Source of the DNA: Symbiodinium natans
Taxonomy: Eukaryota > Sar > Dinophyceae > Suessiales > Symbiodiniaceae
Assembly: GCA_905221605.1 (NCBI GenBank)
Contig: CAJNDS010002079.1
Location: 831,001 to 895,000 of the forward strand
DNA length: 64,000 nt
Direction: 5' to 3'
This document shows, piece by piece, positions 52,990 through 63,728 of this stretch. The stretch's first letter is position 1. Each line of letters starts with the position of its first letter. A program made the position numbers and the translations under genes. The notes below the pieces were generated by a model. The model made no database searches, was not told where the DNA came from, and worked only from the letters and a program-made list of their open reading frames with translations.

Positions 52990-53090
52990 CATTGCTATCT
53001 CCGATTGCCTCAGCGGCGGACATGCTCCGCACGGTGCAGAGGAGCCTTCCAGCTGCCCATGTCAGCAGCAGCGCTTCTCAGGGATGACTA
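52990..53090 (+). CDS. Candidate exon (SAADMLRTVQRSLPAAHVSS)
   Basis: Plus frame LSPIASAADMLRTVQRSLPA then AHVSSSASQG. An alternative open frame starts with ATG at 52961. Unknown. Confidence 0.36.
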
Positions 53091-53187
53091 GCGGTGTGCT
53101 CAGTCAGCCTTGCCTACAGCAGCCTGACCCTAAACCCCAAACCCCAAGCCCCAAACCCTAAACCCTAAACCCCAAACCCTGAACCCA

Positions 53188-53345
53188 AGTGTTTGGACAG
53201 AGAACTTCGAGGCCGACATGGTTCCTGCGCACATCCCTGGACGGCCATGTTGCCGTCTGCACACGCCTTCCGGCGTCGCTCTGCAAGTGAACTGGGCGCG
53301 AGCCCGTTCTCGAAGTCTGCCGATGCCGTGTCCTGCGTCGCAGGT
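53188..53345 (+). CDS. Candidate exon (SASELGASPFSKSADAVSCV)
   Basis: Plus frame of about 52 codons, CLDRELRGRHGSCAHPWTAM to SASELGASPFSKSADAVSCV, ending at CGCAG|GTGGGG. A second frame is open for part of the length. Unknown. Confidence 0.4.
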
Positions 53346-53705
53346 GGGGCCTAAACCCTAAACCCTGAACCCTAAACCCTAAACCCCAAACCCCAAACCC
53401 TAAACCCTAAACCCGAAATCTAAACCCCTTACAGTAAAGCCGCGCGAAGCGCAGAAGCACATGTTGCTGGCAGTCAGGGCCTTATGATCAGTTCCTTTCC
53501 CGGCAATTGCCTGACCTTGAGCAGCATGGGGGTAGCTTTGCCAGGTCTCCCTAAACCCTAAACCCTAAACGCTAAACCCTAAAACCTAAACCCTAAACCC
53601 TAAACCCCAAACCCTAAACCCTAAACCCTAAACCCTTGCACTGAGTTCTTGTAAAGCAACTCAACCCAAACTACCACCATAGGGTTGTGTCATAAACAAG
53701 ATGGT

Positions 53706-54020
53706 TTGGGGTGTTTCCCCCCCCCCATGCTAACAGTCCTTAATCGGGACTACAGTACACCCCTAAACCCTAAACCCTAAAACCCTAAAACCCGAAAACC
53801 CTAAAACCCGAAAACCCTAAAACCCTAAAACCCTAAAACCCTAAAACCCTAAAACCCTAAAACCCTAAAACCCTAAAACCCTAAAACCCTAAAACCCTAC
53901 AACCCTAAAACCCTAAAACCCTAAAACCATAAAACCCTAAAACCCTAAAACCCTAAAACCCTGCAACCCTAAAACCCTAAACCCTATTAAGGACTGCTAG
54001 TATGAGGGGGAACATCCCTA
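53706..54020. mobile_element. Family A element (A4) with perfect 8-bp duplication and internal AAAACCCT array
   Basis: Left end TTGGGGTGTTTCCCCC, right end GGGGGAACATCCCTA, inner arms CTAACAGTCCTTAAT and ATTAAGGACTGCTAG. The target duplication AAGATGGT is perfect (53698-53705 and 54021-54028). Positions 53761-53988 are an AAAACCCT array that replaces the element's centre. Confidence 0.88.
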
Positions 54021-54039
54021 AAGATGGTGGTAACCTAAC

Positions 54040-54158
54040 CCCAGCTACTATTAGCTTAAGAGCCCCAAAAGAATCAAAGAAAAAAAACAACATACTGTAA
54101 TCCCTATGTTACCCTGAATCAGGAATCTTTTTTGGGGGGTTCTTGAGCAATTAGTAGT
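54040..54158. mobile_element. Family F palindromic element
   Basis: CTACTATTAGCTTAAGAGCC CC and GGGGTTCTTGAGCAATTAGT AG as ends, 12 bases after the family A copy. Confidence 0.72.
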
Positions 54159-54289
54159 CCTAAAACCTAAACCCTAAACCCTAAACCCTTAGTAGCAAGT
54201 TTTACAAGAAAAGACCCTTGAAACCGCAAGTCCTGGATCTGCAGACCCACAGATCGCCGAGACCTAAAGCCCTCAAATCCCATACCCTA

Positions 54290-54375
54290 AACCCTAAACC
54301 CTAAACCCTAAACCCTAAACCCTAAACCCTAAACCCTAAACCCTAAACACTAAACCCTAAACCCTAAACCCTAGC
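54290..54375. repeat. Interstitial telomere-like repeat (CCCTAAA)
   Basis: About twelve units. Confidence 0.92.
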
Positions 54376-54681
54376 CCTGAATCCTACCAGCATAAGCCCT
54401 GAGCCCCAAGCCCTGAACACCAGACCTTGGGCAGCGGGGCAGCGAGGACATCGCGTGACGCACAGCCGTCAGCCTTGGGAGCCTCACGGGGTTTAGGGTT
54501 TAGGGTTTAGGGTTTATAAGGTTTAGGGTTTAGGGTTTAGGGTTTAGGGTTTAGGGTTTAGGGTTTAGGGTTTAGGGTTGAGGCTTGAAAACTTAGGGTT
54601 CAGGGTTTAAGGGGCTTCGCAACTTCCCAAAACCGCATTGGGGGAGCGCTGCAGGGCACCCCGACGCTTTTATATCATATC

Positions 54682-54950
54682 TACTTGGAGGTTCATGGTA
54701 CTTATTTAAACCCTAAACCCTAAACCCTAAACCCTAAACCCTAAACCCTAAACCCTAAACCCTAAATACATCTGTACTTATAGGGTTTATTGTTTAGGGC
54801 TTAGGGTAATTACTTATTATCCAGTTATAACTGTACTTATAACCCACTTACAAGCCCCTTACGTGCCCTAATCTGGCCATAAGTACAGTTATAAGTACAG
54901 ATATAACTGGTTAATAAGTACCATGATGTACCATGAACCTCCAAGTAAGG
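54682..54950. mobile_element. Family C palindromic element with ITS in one arm
   Basis: The outer ends CTACTTGGAGGTTCATGGTA CTTATT and AATAAGTACCATG...CATGAACCTCCAAG TA are inverted repeats. The right arm continues ACCAGTTATATCTGTACTTAT. In the left arm the corresponding bases are replaced by about nine CCCTAAA units (54706-54770) before TCTGTACTTATA resumes. Confidence 0.82.
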
Positions 54951-55072
54951 GTAGTTACATGGTCCCTTAGTGGGCCCTTAAATGGGGCCTACGCCTTATA
55001 TACCCTATAAAATCCAAGGGCCCATACATCAGAACCCGTTGAAGGAGGTAAGGGACCACATTTAACTACCAT
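54951..55072. mobile_element. Family B palindromic element
   Basis: GGGTAGTTACATGGTCCCTT and AAGGGACCACATTTAACTAC C as arms. It abuts the family C copy directly. Confidence 0.78.
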
Positions 55073-55397
55073 AAAGCAGGATAATCAGCTCTCTAAGCGA
55101 GGGTCCCCGTCCCCTTCTTGGGTCCTCTGAATAGTACGACACCCTAAAGACCCCCCCCCCCCCCCCCCCAAAAAAAAAAAAAAAGGGAGACCAATTTCGA
55201 GAACTACCCATGAAAGATACGCATCCGAATAAAGCTTGAGCAAAAGTCACAAGCCTAGAGCTTGGGACGCTAGAATCTCTACCACAAAACATTGCAGGGC
55301 TTTAGGTTGCACAAGGTTTGGGGCCTCTAGGGCTTTATTGGGTTTTTTGGGGGGCTTAAGGTTTGCAGAGTTCAAAAGGCTTCAAACAGGGGTCGAA

Positions 55398-55520
55398 AGC
55401 TTGGCTGCACTTAGGAGGGTAGCTATACAATAAAATTCCAGCTGCCTGATTAAGAAACCCAATAAACCCAAAAAGGCTAAGGATCTAAAGTTACAGCAAA
55501 GTACCACAAAGTTAATATAA
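55398..55520 (+). repeat. Family G dispersed repeat, copy 3
   Basis: GCTTGGCTGCACTTAGGAGG to AGTTACAGCAAAGTACCACA AAG. Its 3' part (AAGATCTAAAGTTATAGCAA AGTACCACAAAG) is duplicated about 85 bases further on, at 55568-55602. Confidence 0.82.
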
Positions 55521-56229
55521 GAGGCCCCCCCCCAACCCGGGTCAGCTAGGAATCCTATCTGAAAAAACTAAGATCTAAAGTTATAGCAAAGTACCACAAA
55601 GGAAAGAAGGAATCTTAGGTTTTGGGATTTGGGTTAAAGATGCAGAACCCTGAATTCAAACCCTAAACCCCAAAGGAAAGGGTTCAAAGGGGTTTGAAGA
55701 AGATGTTTAAGGGTGTCAGCTGTAGAGCCTCGAACTTTGCCTCGATACCTCCGGGGCTTAGGGTTTAGGGTTTAGGGTTTAGGGCTTAGGGTTTAGGGTT
55801 TAGGGCTTAGGGTTTAGGGTTTAGGGCACGTAGATTCTGCCATGACAGCGGGAGTTGCTTTGTTGAGTTTTTAAGGGTCTAGGGGTTTGTGCGTTTAGGG
55901 TTTGCTGGGGTGGGCTTGGGGGCCTTTAGTGAGAGATAATAGGAATTAAGGCCCAGAGAACTTCAAAAGACACACGTGTCAAAACAACCCCACTTTAAGG
56001 TTCAGGGTTCAGGGTTCAGGGTTTAGGGTTCAGGGTTTAGGACTTGGGGTTTAGGGCTTGGGGTTTAGGGCCTCCTCATTCACCTTCTCGTGATCCAGGT
56101 GTGCTAGGTCTGGGTGAGCTCATCCTGCTTGGCGTCGGGGCGTTTGGCACTGATTCTGAAGGCAAAAAAATTAAAAGGCCGGGGTTCTTAGTTTCGGGTT
56201 TAGGGATTAGGGATTGGGGTTTAGGGTTC

Positions 56230-56448
56230 TTAGGGTAGTTTCATGGTCCCTTCATATGGGCCCTTGAAAGCCGGAAGCCCGATAAACCTTCAAGGGTTTG
56301 GGGTGAAGGGTTTATCTTAGGGTAGTTTCAGGGTCCCTAAATATGGGCCCTTGAAAAGGGACCCCTTACGTACCCCAAACTTCAGAACCCCTGAAAGAAG
56401 GTAAGGGACCATATTAAGGGCCTGTGAAACTACCCTTAGACTAAGGGC
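56230..56448. mobile_element. Two family B elements in tandem
   Basis: A half copy (GGGTAGTTTCATGGTCCCTT C) at 56235 and a complete copy at 56322-56443, whose arms are GGGTAGTTTCAGGGTCCCTA and AAGGGCCTGTGAAACTACCC. Confidence 0.75.
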
Positions 56449-56539
56449 CTTCAGTGGGTTATGATGGGGAGTAGGGCCCAGAGGAGGTCTAAAAACAAGA
56501 TTTCGAAACACCCCCTAGAGTTCAGGGTTTTGGGGCCAC

Positions 56540-56690
56540 TGCCGCCTTTGTCTTCGGGACTTGCGTTTCTTTTTACAAAAAATCCAGTGAAAGGGAATGT
56601 AGCAGTAACCTTTTCCAAGACAAGAACGACAGTACAGTTAACCATTAAGACTTTCGATGGTCGAAAGTTGGGGAGCCGGGAAGAGTGTTC
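56540..56690 (+). CDS. Candidate exon (VKGNVAVTFSKTRTTVQLTI)
   Basis: Plus frame including FTKNPVKGNVAVTFSKTRTT and VQLTIKTFDGRKLGSREE, then ITS-derived sequence. Beta-strand-like alternation. No family recognised. Confidence 0.48.
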
Positions 56691-56825
56691 AGGGTTCAGG
56701 GTTCAGGGTTTAGGGTTTAGGATTTATGGTGCGATGCCTGAAGAAGTCATAGCAGTGATCTTGGGGGGATTCAGGGCCTATGGTAAGTTCTCTAAAGTCT
56801 GGTTCCTTGCTTGGGCTGCCCTAAA

Positions 56826-57003
56826 TGGTAGCGGCCGAACTTAGAACAGCAACCCGAAAAGGGACAATATTTCAGAGAAGTGACCATATAATAACCCTTT
56901 ACAGACACAATGGACATGCAGACTCCGACTTCCCAAGCTCCCTATTGCTGTTTGCGACGGCGGCTCAGAACTACAGTTTATGTAACTTAAACGGGTCTAG
57001 GGT
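56826..57003 (+). CDS. Candidate exon (SDHIITLYRHNGHADSDFPS)
   Basis: Plus frame AAELRTATRKGTIFQRSDHI to LLLFATAAQNYSLCNLNGS, ending at a TTTAGGG block. Unknown. Confidence 0.4.
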
Positions 57004-57177
57004 TTAGGGTTTCGGGATCAACCCTAAACCCAAGAGTGTCAGGCTGAGGTGCAGGGATCGGACTGTGGGACAGACGGGGCAAATGCTCTCACCTACACCT
57101 ACACACTTGGAACGATGCCTCTACGATGCTGGGAATATGCGATATGAACTGAATTGCCGGGTAAGGGGGTTCCCTAA

Positions 57178-57335
57178 ACCCTAAACCCTAAACCCTAAAC
57201 CCTAAACCCTAAACCCTAAACCCTAAACCCTAAACCCTAAGCCGCAAAGCCTAAACCCTAAACCCTAAACCCTAAACCCTAAACCCTAAACCCCAAACCC
57301 TAAACCCTAAACCCTAAACCCCAAACCCTACGAGT
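57178..57335. repeat. Interstitial telomere-like repeat (CCCTAAA)
   Basis: About twenty units with one break (AAGCCGCAAAG). Confidence 0.93.
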
Positions 57336-57763
57336 GATCCCAAACCCAAGGCTTCGACCACCAGACTTTGCAGGCAAGGCTCTACAAGCAACGAGCTGTA
57401 CAGCCTGGGCACTAGGAGGCTCAGAGGGTTTAGGGTTTAGGGTTTAGGGTTTAGGGTTTAGGGTTTAGGGTTTAGGGTTCACGGTTCAGGGACTAGGGTT
57501 TAGGCTTCAGGGCTTAGGGATTAGGGCCATGATTAGGGTGCTTATAGGGTTCTTATGTGTAGCGATTCGGGTGTTCATGGCGATTTGGGCTTTGGTTTTG
57601 GGGCCTAAGGTTTGGGGCGTAAGTTTATGGGGTCGAGGGTTTAGGATGTAGTGTTTAGAGTACATAGAATTCTGCGCATTTTTAGTAGACTGTAAGGGGT
57701 ATGAGAATTAAGACGGAGCGGAAATATAGATCAACCTCGCGCATGCCGACCGGATCTTGGGGT

Positions 57764-57828
57764 AGATACATGGTCCCTTAATATGGGCATTTAACACCAT
57801 CGTAAGGGCCCATCAAACTACCTTTAGA
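57764..57828. mobile_element. Family B element, short copy
   Basis: GGGTAGATACATGGTCCCTT and AAGGGCCCATCAAACTACC, with most of the interior missing. Confidence 0.6.
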
Positions 57829-58207
57829 CCCGAAGACAACTTACAGGCCTATCCTGCGCTCTGTTTTGTTACCTAGGTTCACAGCCAACCTGGGAATCAA
57901 AAAAAAATTAGGGTTTAGGGTGTAGGGTCTAGGGAGTCCAAGGGAACCAGACCCCTTAAATCCGGCCGGTTGAAGCACAAAGCCAGTGATCTCTGACCCA
58001 ATCCACCAAAAGCGCCTAAACCCCTGAACCCTCAAAATTCGTCAGGAGCCGGCGGAGGTGTTCAGGGTTTAGGATGTAGGGCTTGGAGTTTGGGGTTTAG
58101 GGTTGAGGGACCGAAACAGCTCACGGGCCCCGCATGCTCTGCCACCGCAAAGCTGCAACAACCCATTCGTACGCCGAGCCTTACCCGACCCCTCGATGCC
58201 TCCCCAA

Positions 58208-58312
58208 AGAGCCCAATATTGCTTAATTAAGGAATATTCCTTAAATCATATTCAGGACCCCTATATGACTTAAGGTATATTGCTTAATTAAGCAATATTG
58301 GGCTCTTTGGGT
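58208..58312. mobile_element. Palindromic element, family J
   Basis: CCCAAAGAGCCCAATATTGC TTAATTAAG at the left, mirrored by TTAATTAAGCAATATTGGGC TCTTTGGG at the right. A diverged second copy is at 61688-61785. Confidence 0.82.
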
Positions 58313-58677
58313 CCAGCATGTTAAACTATAGGCTTTGCAAGTGCGAGTGGAACGAACGTCAGGACTGTGCTCAGAACCCTCCTGCTGGAACTTGGGTATG
58401 TTGGCCCCCGAACCAAAACCCTGAAAGCCGTAAACCCCCAAGCCCTGAACCCTAAATCTAAACCCCAAACCCGAAAGTCCCAGGCCCTAAACCCTACACC
58501 CTAAACCCTAAAACCCTAAAACCCTAAAACCCTAAACCCCTAAAACCCTAAACCCTAAACCCTAAACCCTAAACCCTAAACCCTAAACCCTAAGCCCAGC
58601 AGCCGAAGGCGGACCCGCTCGTGAAGGACTTCGCCGTGACACTCCCAGCCCATCTGGGCATCCTCGGGAGTAGGGTT

Positions 58678-58770
58678 TAGGGTTTAGGGTTTAGGGTTTA
58701 GGGTTTAGGGTTTAGGGTTTAGGGTTTAGGGTTTAGGGTTTAGGGTTTAGGGTTTAGGGTTTAGGGCTAG
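58678..58770. repeat. Interstitial telomere-like repeat (TTTAGGG)
   Basis: About thirteen units. The 58.78-59.2 kb stretch that follows is degenerate G-rich ITS without a frame. Confidence 0.93.
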
Positions 58771-59481
58771 GATTTTACGTAGGGTTTAAAGGCCTAAGGT
58801 TTTAGGGGTTTAGGGTTTAGGTCTTTAGGGTTTAGATGCTTAGGGTTTGAGAGCTTAGGGCTCGGGTTTAGGGTTTAGGGCTGGGGTCTCGGGTTTTTGG
58901 GATTTGGGGTTTTAGGGTTTTATGGTTTACGGGCTTTAGGGGTTTATGTTGAGGGTATTTGGGTGTAGGGTTTGAAGGGCTTAAAGGGCTTTAACGGTTT
59001 TAGGGGTTTAGGGCTTTGGGGGTTTCATGTTTTTTGGGGATCAGGGGGCCTTTGAGGGTTTGGGGTTCAGGACTCTTGTGTTGGATTGTTTACATATGTT
59101 CGGGGTCAGGGTTGCTTTTTTGGGGCGACGCAAAGCCGTGGGGTCGCAGCTGACGGGTTTAGGGCTTAGGGTTTTAGGGTTTTAGGGGGTTTAGGGTGCT
59201 TTGCTACGTTGTGAGGGGTTGAAATGAAACTTGTAGGGTTTGTAGAACCATGCAGATCCTAGGCTCTCAACCCTAAAACCTACATATCCTAAATCCTACA
59301 CCCTAAGCCCTCAACCCTAAATCCCTAAACCCTACACCCCTGAGATCCTACATCTCCTAAGCCCTAAATCCTAGGCACTCAGCGCATCGCATGCCAAGGA
59401 TCGATGATGGGCCTGGACACAGGAGAACCGCTTCTTGAAACAAGGGTTTAGGATCTAGGGTTTAGGGCTTAGGGTTTAGGG

Positions 59482-59632
59482 TAGGCCTTCTAGACTAGAA
59501 AGGTTAGGCTTGGGCCTTCTTGACTACAAAGGTTTAGGGCATAGGGTTGGGCTTGGGCCTTTCTTGACTGCAAAGGTTTAGGGTTTTGGCTTAGGCCTGG
59601 GCCTTTCTTGACTGCAAAGGTTTAGGGTTTAG
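59482..59632. repeat. Imperfect tandem repeat (CTTTCTTGACTGCAAAGG)
   Basis: Four imperfect copies with a period of about 50, each with GGGCCTT(T)CTTGACT(A/G)CAAAGGTTTAGGG. Confidence 0.8.
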
Positions 59633-60636
59633 GGTCAGCGTGGGTTTAGGGATTAGGGTCATAGGCAATGCTTGGTTCCCTCGACTCCCACTTGTGCGGC
59701 GGGGAAAGGGGGGAAAGAAAGATTTCCCTAAACCCTAAACCCTAAACCCTAAACCTAAACCCTAAACCCTAAACCCTACACCACTTTTTATTCGTGCGCA
59801 AGAGCACGGTGTTGAGGCGTCATTAGGGTGTAGGGTTTGGGCAGGGTGTGGGCTCACAAGTTTAGGGCTTCGGGTGTGTATATTCACGTAAGGGTCGACA
59901 TGTGATTACATGAATACTGGTAAAATGATACTAGTAACAGTTATATTATAAGTAGTGCCACTGATGATGGTAATGGTGATGAGATGCTCCCCTTCTCTCT
60001 CTATCTCTATCTCTGTCTCTGTCTGTATCTGTATCTCTATGTCTCTCTCTCTCTCTCTCTCCCCCAAAACAGTCCCATCTCCCAGCTTAGAGGTTATAAG
60101 GTCAACACCGAGCAGCCCGCTTGCACCCTCTCCCCCCTCCTCCCCCCCACTCAACGCTAAACCCCAGACCCTCAAACCTACTCGTTACTAAGTCATGAAC
60201 CACCAAGCAGGGTCTTGAGTTGAGGAGTCTTCGGTCTCAAGATTTAGCTAGGTTCAGAAAATGAGGTTTAAGGCTTAGATTCAAGGGTTTGGGGGGTTCA
60301 GGGGTTTGGGGTTTAAGGGCCTCTTTACTGGTTTAAGCTAAGGGCCGGGGTTTATATATGGGGGTTTAGGGTTGAAGGGCTTTAGGGTGTAGGGCATGAG
60401 GTCTTGTCTTCGAACCCTAACTCCTAGACCCTAAGCCCTAAACAAAAAGCCGAAATTATTGGAAGTTATTCCTGCCTCTTGTGCGGCGTGGCAACGACAA
60501 GATGCCGAGCCTCACGCGGAGCCGATCTATCTCTGCAACTCCCTGCATCTTCCGAAGCCCTAAAACCCTAAACCCTAAACCCTAAACCCTACACCCTCAA
60601 CCCTTAACCCTAAATCCTAAACCCTAAACCGCAGAA

Positions 60637-60681
60637 AGCTGGTTCAGGGAGTTGCAGCTCGATAATATCGGCCTTGTGGAA
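60637..60681 (+). CDS. Candidate short exon (SWFRELQLDNIGLVE)
   Basis: Plus frame SWFRELQLDNIGLVE ending GAA|GTTTAGGG, with the donor supplied by an ITS array. Short. Confidence 0.3.
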
Positions 60682-61214
60682 GTTTAGGGTTTAGGGTTTA
60701 GGGTTTAGGGCTCAGGGCTTAGGGCTCAGGGCTTATAAGGGCTCAGGGCTTATAAGGGCTCAGGGCAGGATGTAGGGTCCAAAGCCTTAAGTGCAGGCAC
60801 AAACCCCTCCAGGGAACGACTACGACGCAGGAGGGGGGTTAGGGCACCAATGTTGGCGTGCACGATTGAAATGACCATTTTTTGTTCTTTATTGAAATTT
60901 AAGTTTTAATAAAAATGTGGAAAGGTTTTCAACAATGAGCTAGTTTAGGATCGATGAGGGGTTTGTAAGGCTTCTTAGATTTGCTCGTTTTGAATATGCC
61001 TCCAAGTCTAGGGGCAGTTTTTGCTTCTCTCACAGGCCTGTTGGTCCGGTGACGTGTCTGTCGGGGTCATGGATGTGATAAAGCCCTAAGCGTCTAGGGT
61101 TTAGGGCGAAGGGTTAAGGGATTCCAGCCAGAGCCTCTCAAGGCATGTGCCTGGAAATTTCTCCCACATGGACATGGGCGAACCTCCTCTCCCGCTGGCG
61201 GCACCTTTATCCCA

Positions 61215-61372
61215 CCCTAAACCCTAAACCCTAAACCCTAAACCCTAAACCCTAAACCCTAAACCCTAAACCCTAAACCCTAAACCCTAAACCCTAAACC
61301 CTAAACCCTAAACCCTAATTAAACCCTAAACCCCAAACCCCAAACCCCAAACCCCAAACCCTAAACCCGATC
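61215..61372. repeat. Interstitial telomere-like repeat (CCCTAAA)
   Basis: About twenty-two units, the last several CCCCAAA. Confidence 0.94.
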
Positions 61373-61545
61373 GCAGAGTGAGCTTGCTCGACTGGGGTTT
61401 CAGGGCAGTATACATCCTTACCCTGAAATTTTCAAAACTTCTGCCCTCTAAATCCCGAAACCCCCAGCCCTAAACTTCAAAACTCGGGATTCTAGGGTCC
61501 CTAAGCCCTAAACCCTAAACCCCAAACCCTAAACCCTAAACTCGC

Positions 61546-61640
61546 CAGCTGTGAACCCACGCCTGCCGCGCCAGGGCAAGAAGTGTTACGGAGAGCCAGG
61601 AACCTGATGAGACACTCTCTTCTCTGCGACATGGAGGTGG
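61546..61640 (+). CDS. Candidate exon (EVLRRARNLMRHSLLCDME)
   Basis: Plus frame ASCEPTPAAPGQEVLRRARN then LMRHSLLCDME and GAG|GTGGGG. The minus strand is also open here (MSQRRECLIRFLALRNTSCP), so the strand is not certain. Confidence 0.38.
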
Positions 61641-61687
61641 GGGGGGGGGGGGTGGCCGGGGAGGGGGCTCTTGGGTATCGAGCCCCC

Positions 61688-61785
61688 TTCATTAAGGAAC
61701 ATACCTGAATTTATTTAGGGATCCTTAATGTGATTTCAGATATATGCCTTAACCAAGGGGTATTGGGCTCTCTGGGTAATTAAGA
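61688..61785. mobile_element. Palindromic element, family J, diverged copy
   Basis: CTTCATTAAGGAACATACCT at the left and GGTATTGGGCTCTCTGGG at the right, matching the right arm of the copy at 58208. Confidence 0.5.
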
Positions 61786-62106
61786 GGACCGATGTAGGAT
61801 TTAGGCTTTAGTGCTTGGGGCTATTGGGGTTCAGGGTTGAGGGTTAAGGGCTATGGGGCTTTAGGGTTTCGGGCTGGTAGGGTTTAGGGTTTAGGTTTTG
61901 TAGGGTTTGGAGGCTTCAGGCTTGGGCCTCGTACACGGAAGGCAGAGTTTAGCGTTCAGCAGCATGCAGGGTTAAGGGTTTAGGGCTGAGGGAGTGTGTG
62001 TGTGGGAGGTGGAGGGCTTGGAGATGTACCTGGTTTATGATTGGGATAGTATTTAGCATTTCAATGTATCTTCCTTATTGGGTTTAAGTACCCTTAAAAA
62101 TGTGAC

Positions 62107-62840
62107 ATGTTACCCAACTATGACAAAGGTACAGAGTATGAGGGAATTCAGGCTTCAAAAGGGTTCTTGTGGTTTTGTTCAAGGCTTCTCCCGCGGATGT
62201 CATGTCTCGGCACCTTTGAATACTTCGCCTCCGACAATGCTGATTCCAAAGGTAAGCCCCAGGATTTGGGGTTTAGGGTTTCGGATTTAGGGTTCAGGGT
62301 TTTGGGTTTAGGGTTTCGGGCATATACCAAGACAGATCATCATGCTTCGTGTTTCATACGTTCGTTGAAAGATTGCGGGTAACCTATTTGTACAACCGAA
62401 CAGCCCTGGCGCAGCCGAATTACCTTATACCCTAAACCGAGAACCCTCAACTTAAACCTCGAACCCTACTGCAAACCCTAACTACTAAACCCTGAAGCAT
62501 AAACCCCATAAACCCGTAAGCCCTAACCCCCAAATCCTAGACTCCAAACCCTAAACCCTAGACCCCTATATAATGCCCAAACCCTAAACTGCTGTTTGCT
62601 TAAGAACCCAAAAAAACAGTGATAATAATCATCATATTATCTTACAAGGAGGAACATGTCGCATTTCTTTTTTTTTTGGGGGTTCTTAAGCAAACAGTAG
62701 TATCCCGAAACCCGAAACCCTAAACCCTGAACCCTAAACCCTGCATTCCTAAAGGCAGAAGCACGCCCGAGCCCATGTCGCCAATGTCTCGGCCCAGCGA
62801 CGGTCCAGTAGGTGAAGCGCAAAGCCTGGAATTTCTCAAA
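62107..62840 (+). CDS. Two exons of an unknown plus-strand gene
   Basis: Exon a, 62107-62251, starts at an ATG and reads MLPNYDKGTEYEGIQASKGF, LWFCSRLLPRMSCLGTFEYF, then ASDNADSK, ending AAAG|GTAAGC, an excellent donor. Exon b starts at 62755 after CCTAAAG. The phase matches (G + GC = GGC) and it reads RSTPEPMSPMSRPSDGPVGE AQSLEFLKG. The 503-nt intron holds ITS units and a family F palindrome. The frame in exon a is closed by a TAA upstream, so ATG 62107 is a plausible start. No family recognised. Confidence 0.58.
62585..62702. mobile_element. Family F palindromic element inside an intron
   Basis: CTGCTGTTTGCTTAAGAACC C and GGGTTCTTAAGCAAACAGTA G as ends, 118 bp, inside the putative intron 62252-62754. 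Confidence 0.78.
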
Positions 62841-62889
62841 GGGGTCGGGGCTTCGTGTTTCGGGTTTCGGGGTTTTGGGTTTAAGGGTT

Positions 62890-63095
62890 TTGGGTTTAGG
62901 GGTTTAGGGTTTAGGGGTTTAGGGGTTTAGGGGTTGAGGGGTTTAGGGGTTTAGGGGTTTAGGGGTTTAGGGGTTTAGGGGTTTAGGGGTTTAGGGGTTT
63001 AGGGGTTTAGGGGTTGAGGGGTTTAGGGGTTTAGGAGTTGAGGGGTTTAGGGGTTTAGGGGTTTAGGGGTTTAGGGGTTTAGGGGTTTGGGTCAA
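62890..63095. repeat. Array of the 8-base variant TTTAGGGG
   Basis: About twenty-five units with a few TTGAGGGG. The 63.1-63.4 kb region beyond is degenerate. Confidence 0.93.
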
Positions 63096-63491
63096 GGGGG
63101 TTTCGGGGTTTTGGGTTTAGCGGTTTGGGGGTTTGGGGTTGAGGGTTTAGGGGTTTGGGGGTTAAGGGGATTCGCGTTTAGGGCTGGTAGGGTTTTCGGC
63201 TAGGGTCTAAGGACTAGGGTTTGGGCTTCGGGCTGGGATTTTGGGGTTAAGGGCTACAGGAGTTTTGACGGTTTAGGTTGGGGGTTTGGGGTCTATTGGG
63301 TTTAAGGGAGGTTGAAGGGCTAAGGGGTGTAGAGGCATAGGATTTTGGGGCTTAGGGGCTTAGGGTGTGGGTTTCGTTTGAGGTTTAGGGGCGCGGGGTT
63401 TGGGGAAGGCTTAGGGTTTAGGGCTTATGGTTTCTTGGGCTGAGGGCTTAAATAGAACTGAAAAGCCCTGCCTGAACTGGGCAGGTGTCGG

Positions 63492-63612
63492 ATGATTCTG
63501 GCTCTGTGTGTGTTTCTGCTAGCGTCGCTTTCTGGCTGTTGAAAGGGAATTCGGGACGCCGATCGTGTCTGCTTCAGGCACAGCGAGCGCGACACCACAT
63601 GGTGCCACCCGT
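63492..63612 (+). CDS. Candidate first exons with a signal peptide
   Basis: ATG at 63492 reads MILALCVFLLASLSG, a hydrophobic signal-like stretch, ending TCTG|GCTG. If the GC-AG intron 63535-63577 (43 nt) is removed, the frame continues in phase as TASATPHGATR, with an AxA-type cleavage site. Without splicing the frame stops at TGA after SGC. An (AT)n tract follows. Tentative. Confidence 0.35.
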
Positions 63613-63728
63613 ATATATATATATATATATATATGCCCCGGCTGGTTGCCAGCGGCAAAACTCGTTGTTGCCAGCCATGTTTAAAGTTGTGAGCGACGGC
63701 GGGAATCGGCACCTCTTCTTCCACTTCG

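Noticed and set aside
59906-60191. Frames from the CT/GA microsatellite near 60000 and similar ones at 30660-30750
   Set aside because: Low-complexity SLSLSIS- or REREIE-type translations of microsatellites.
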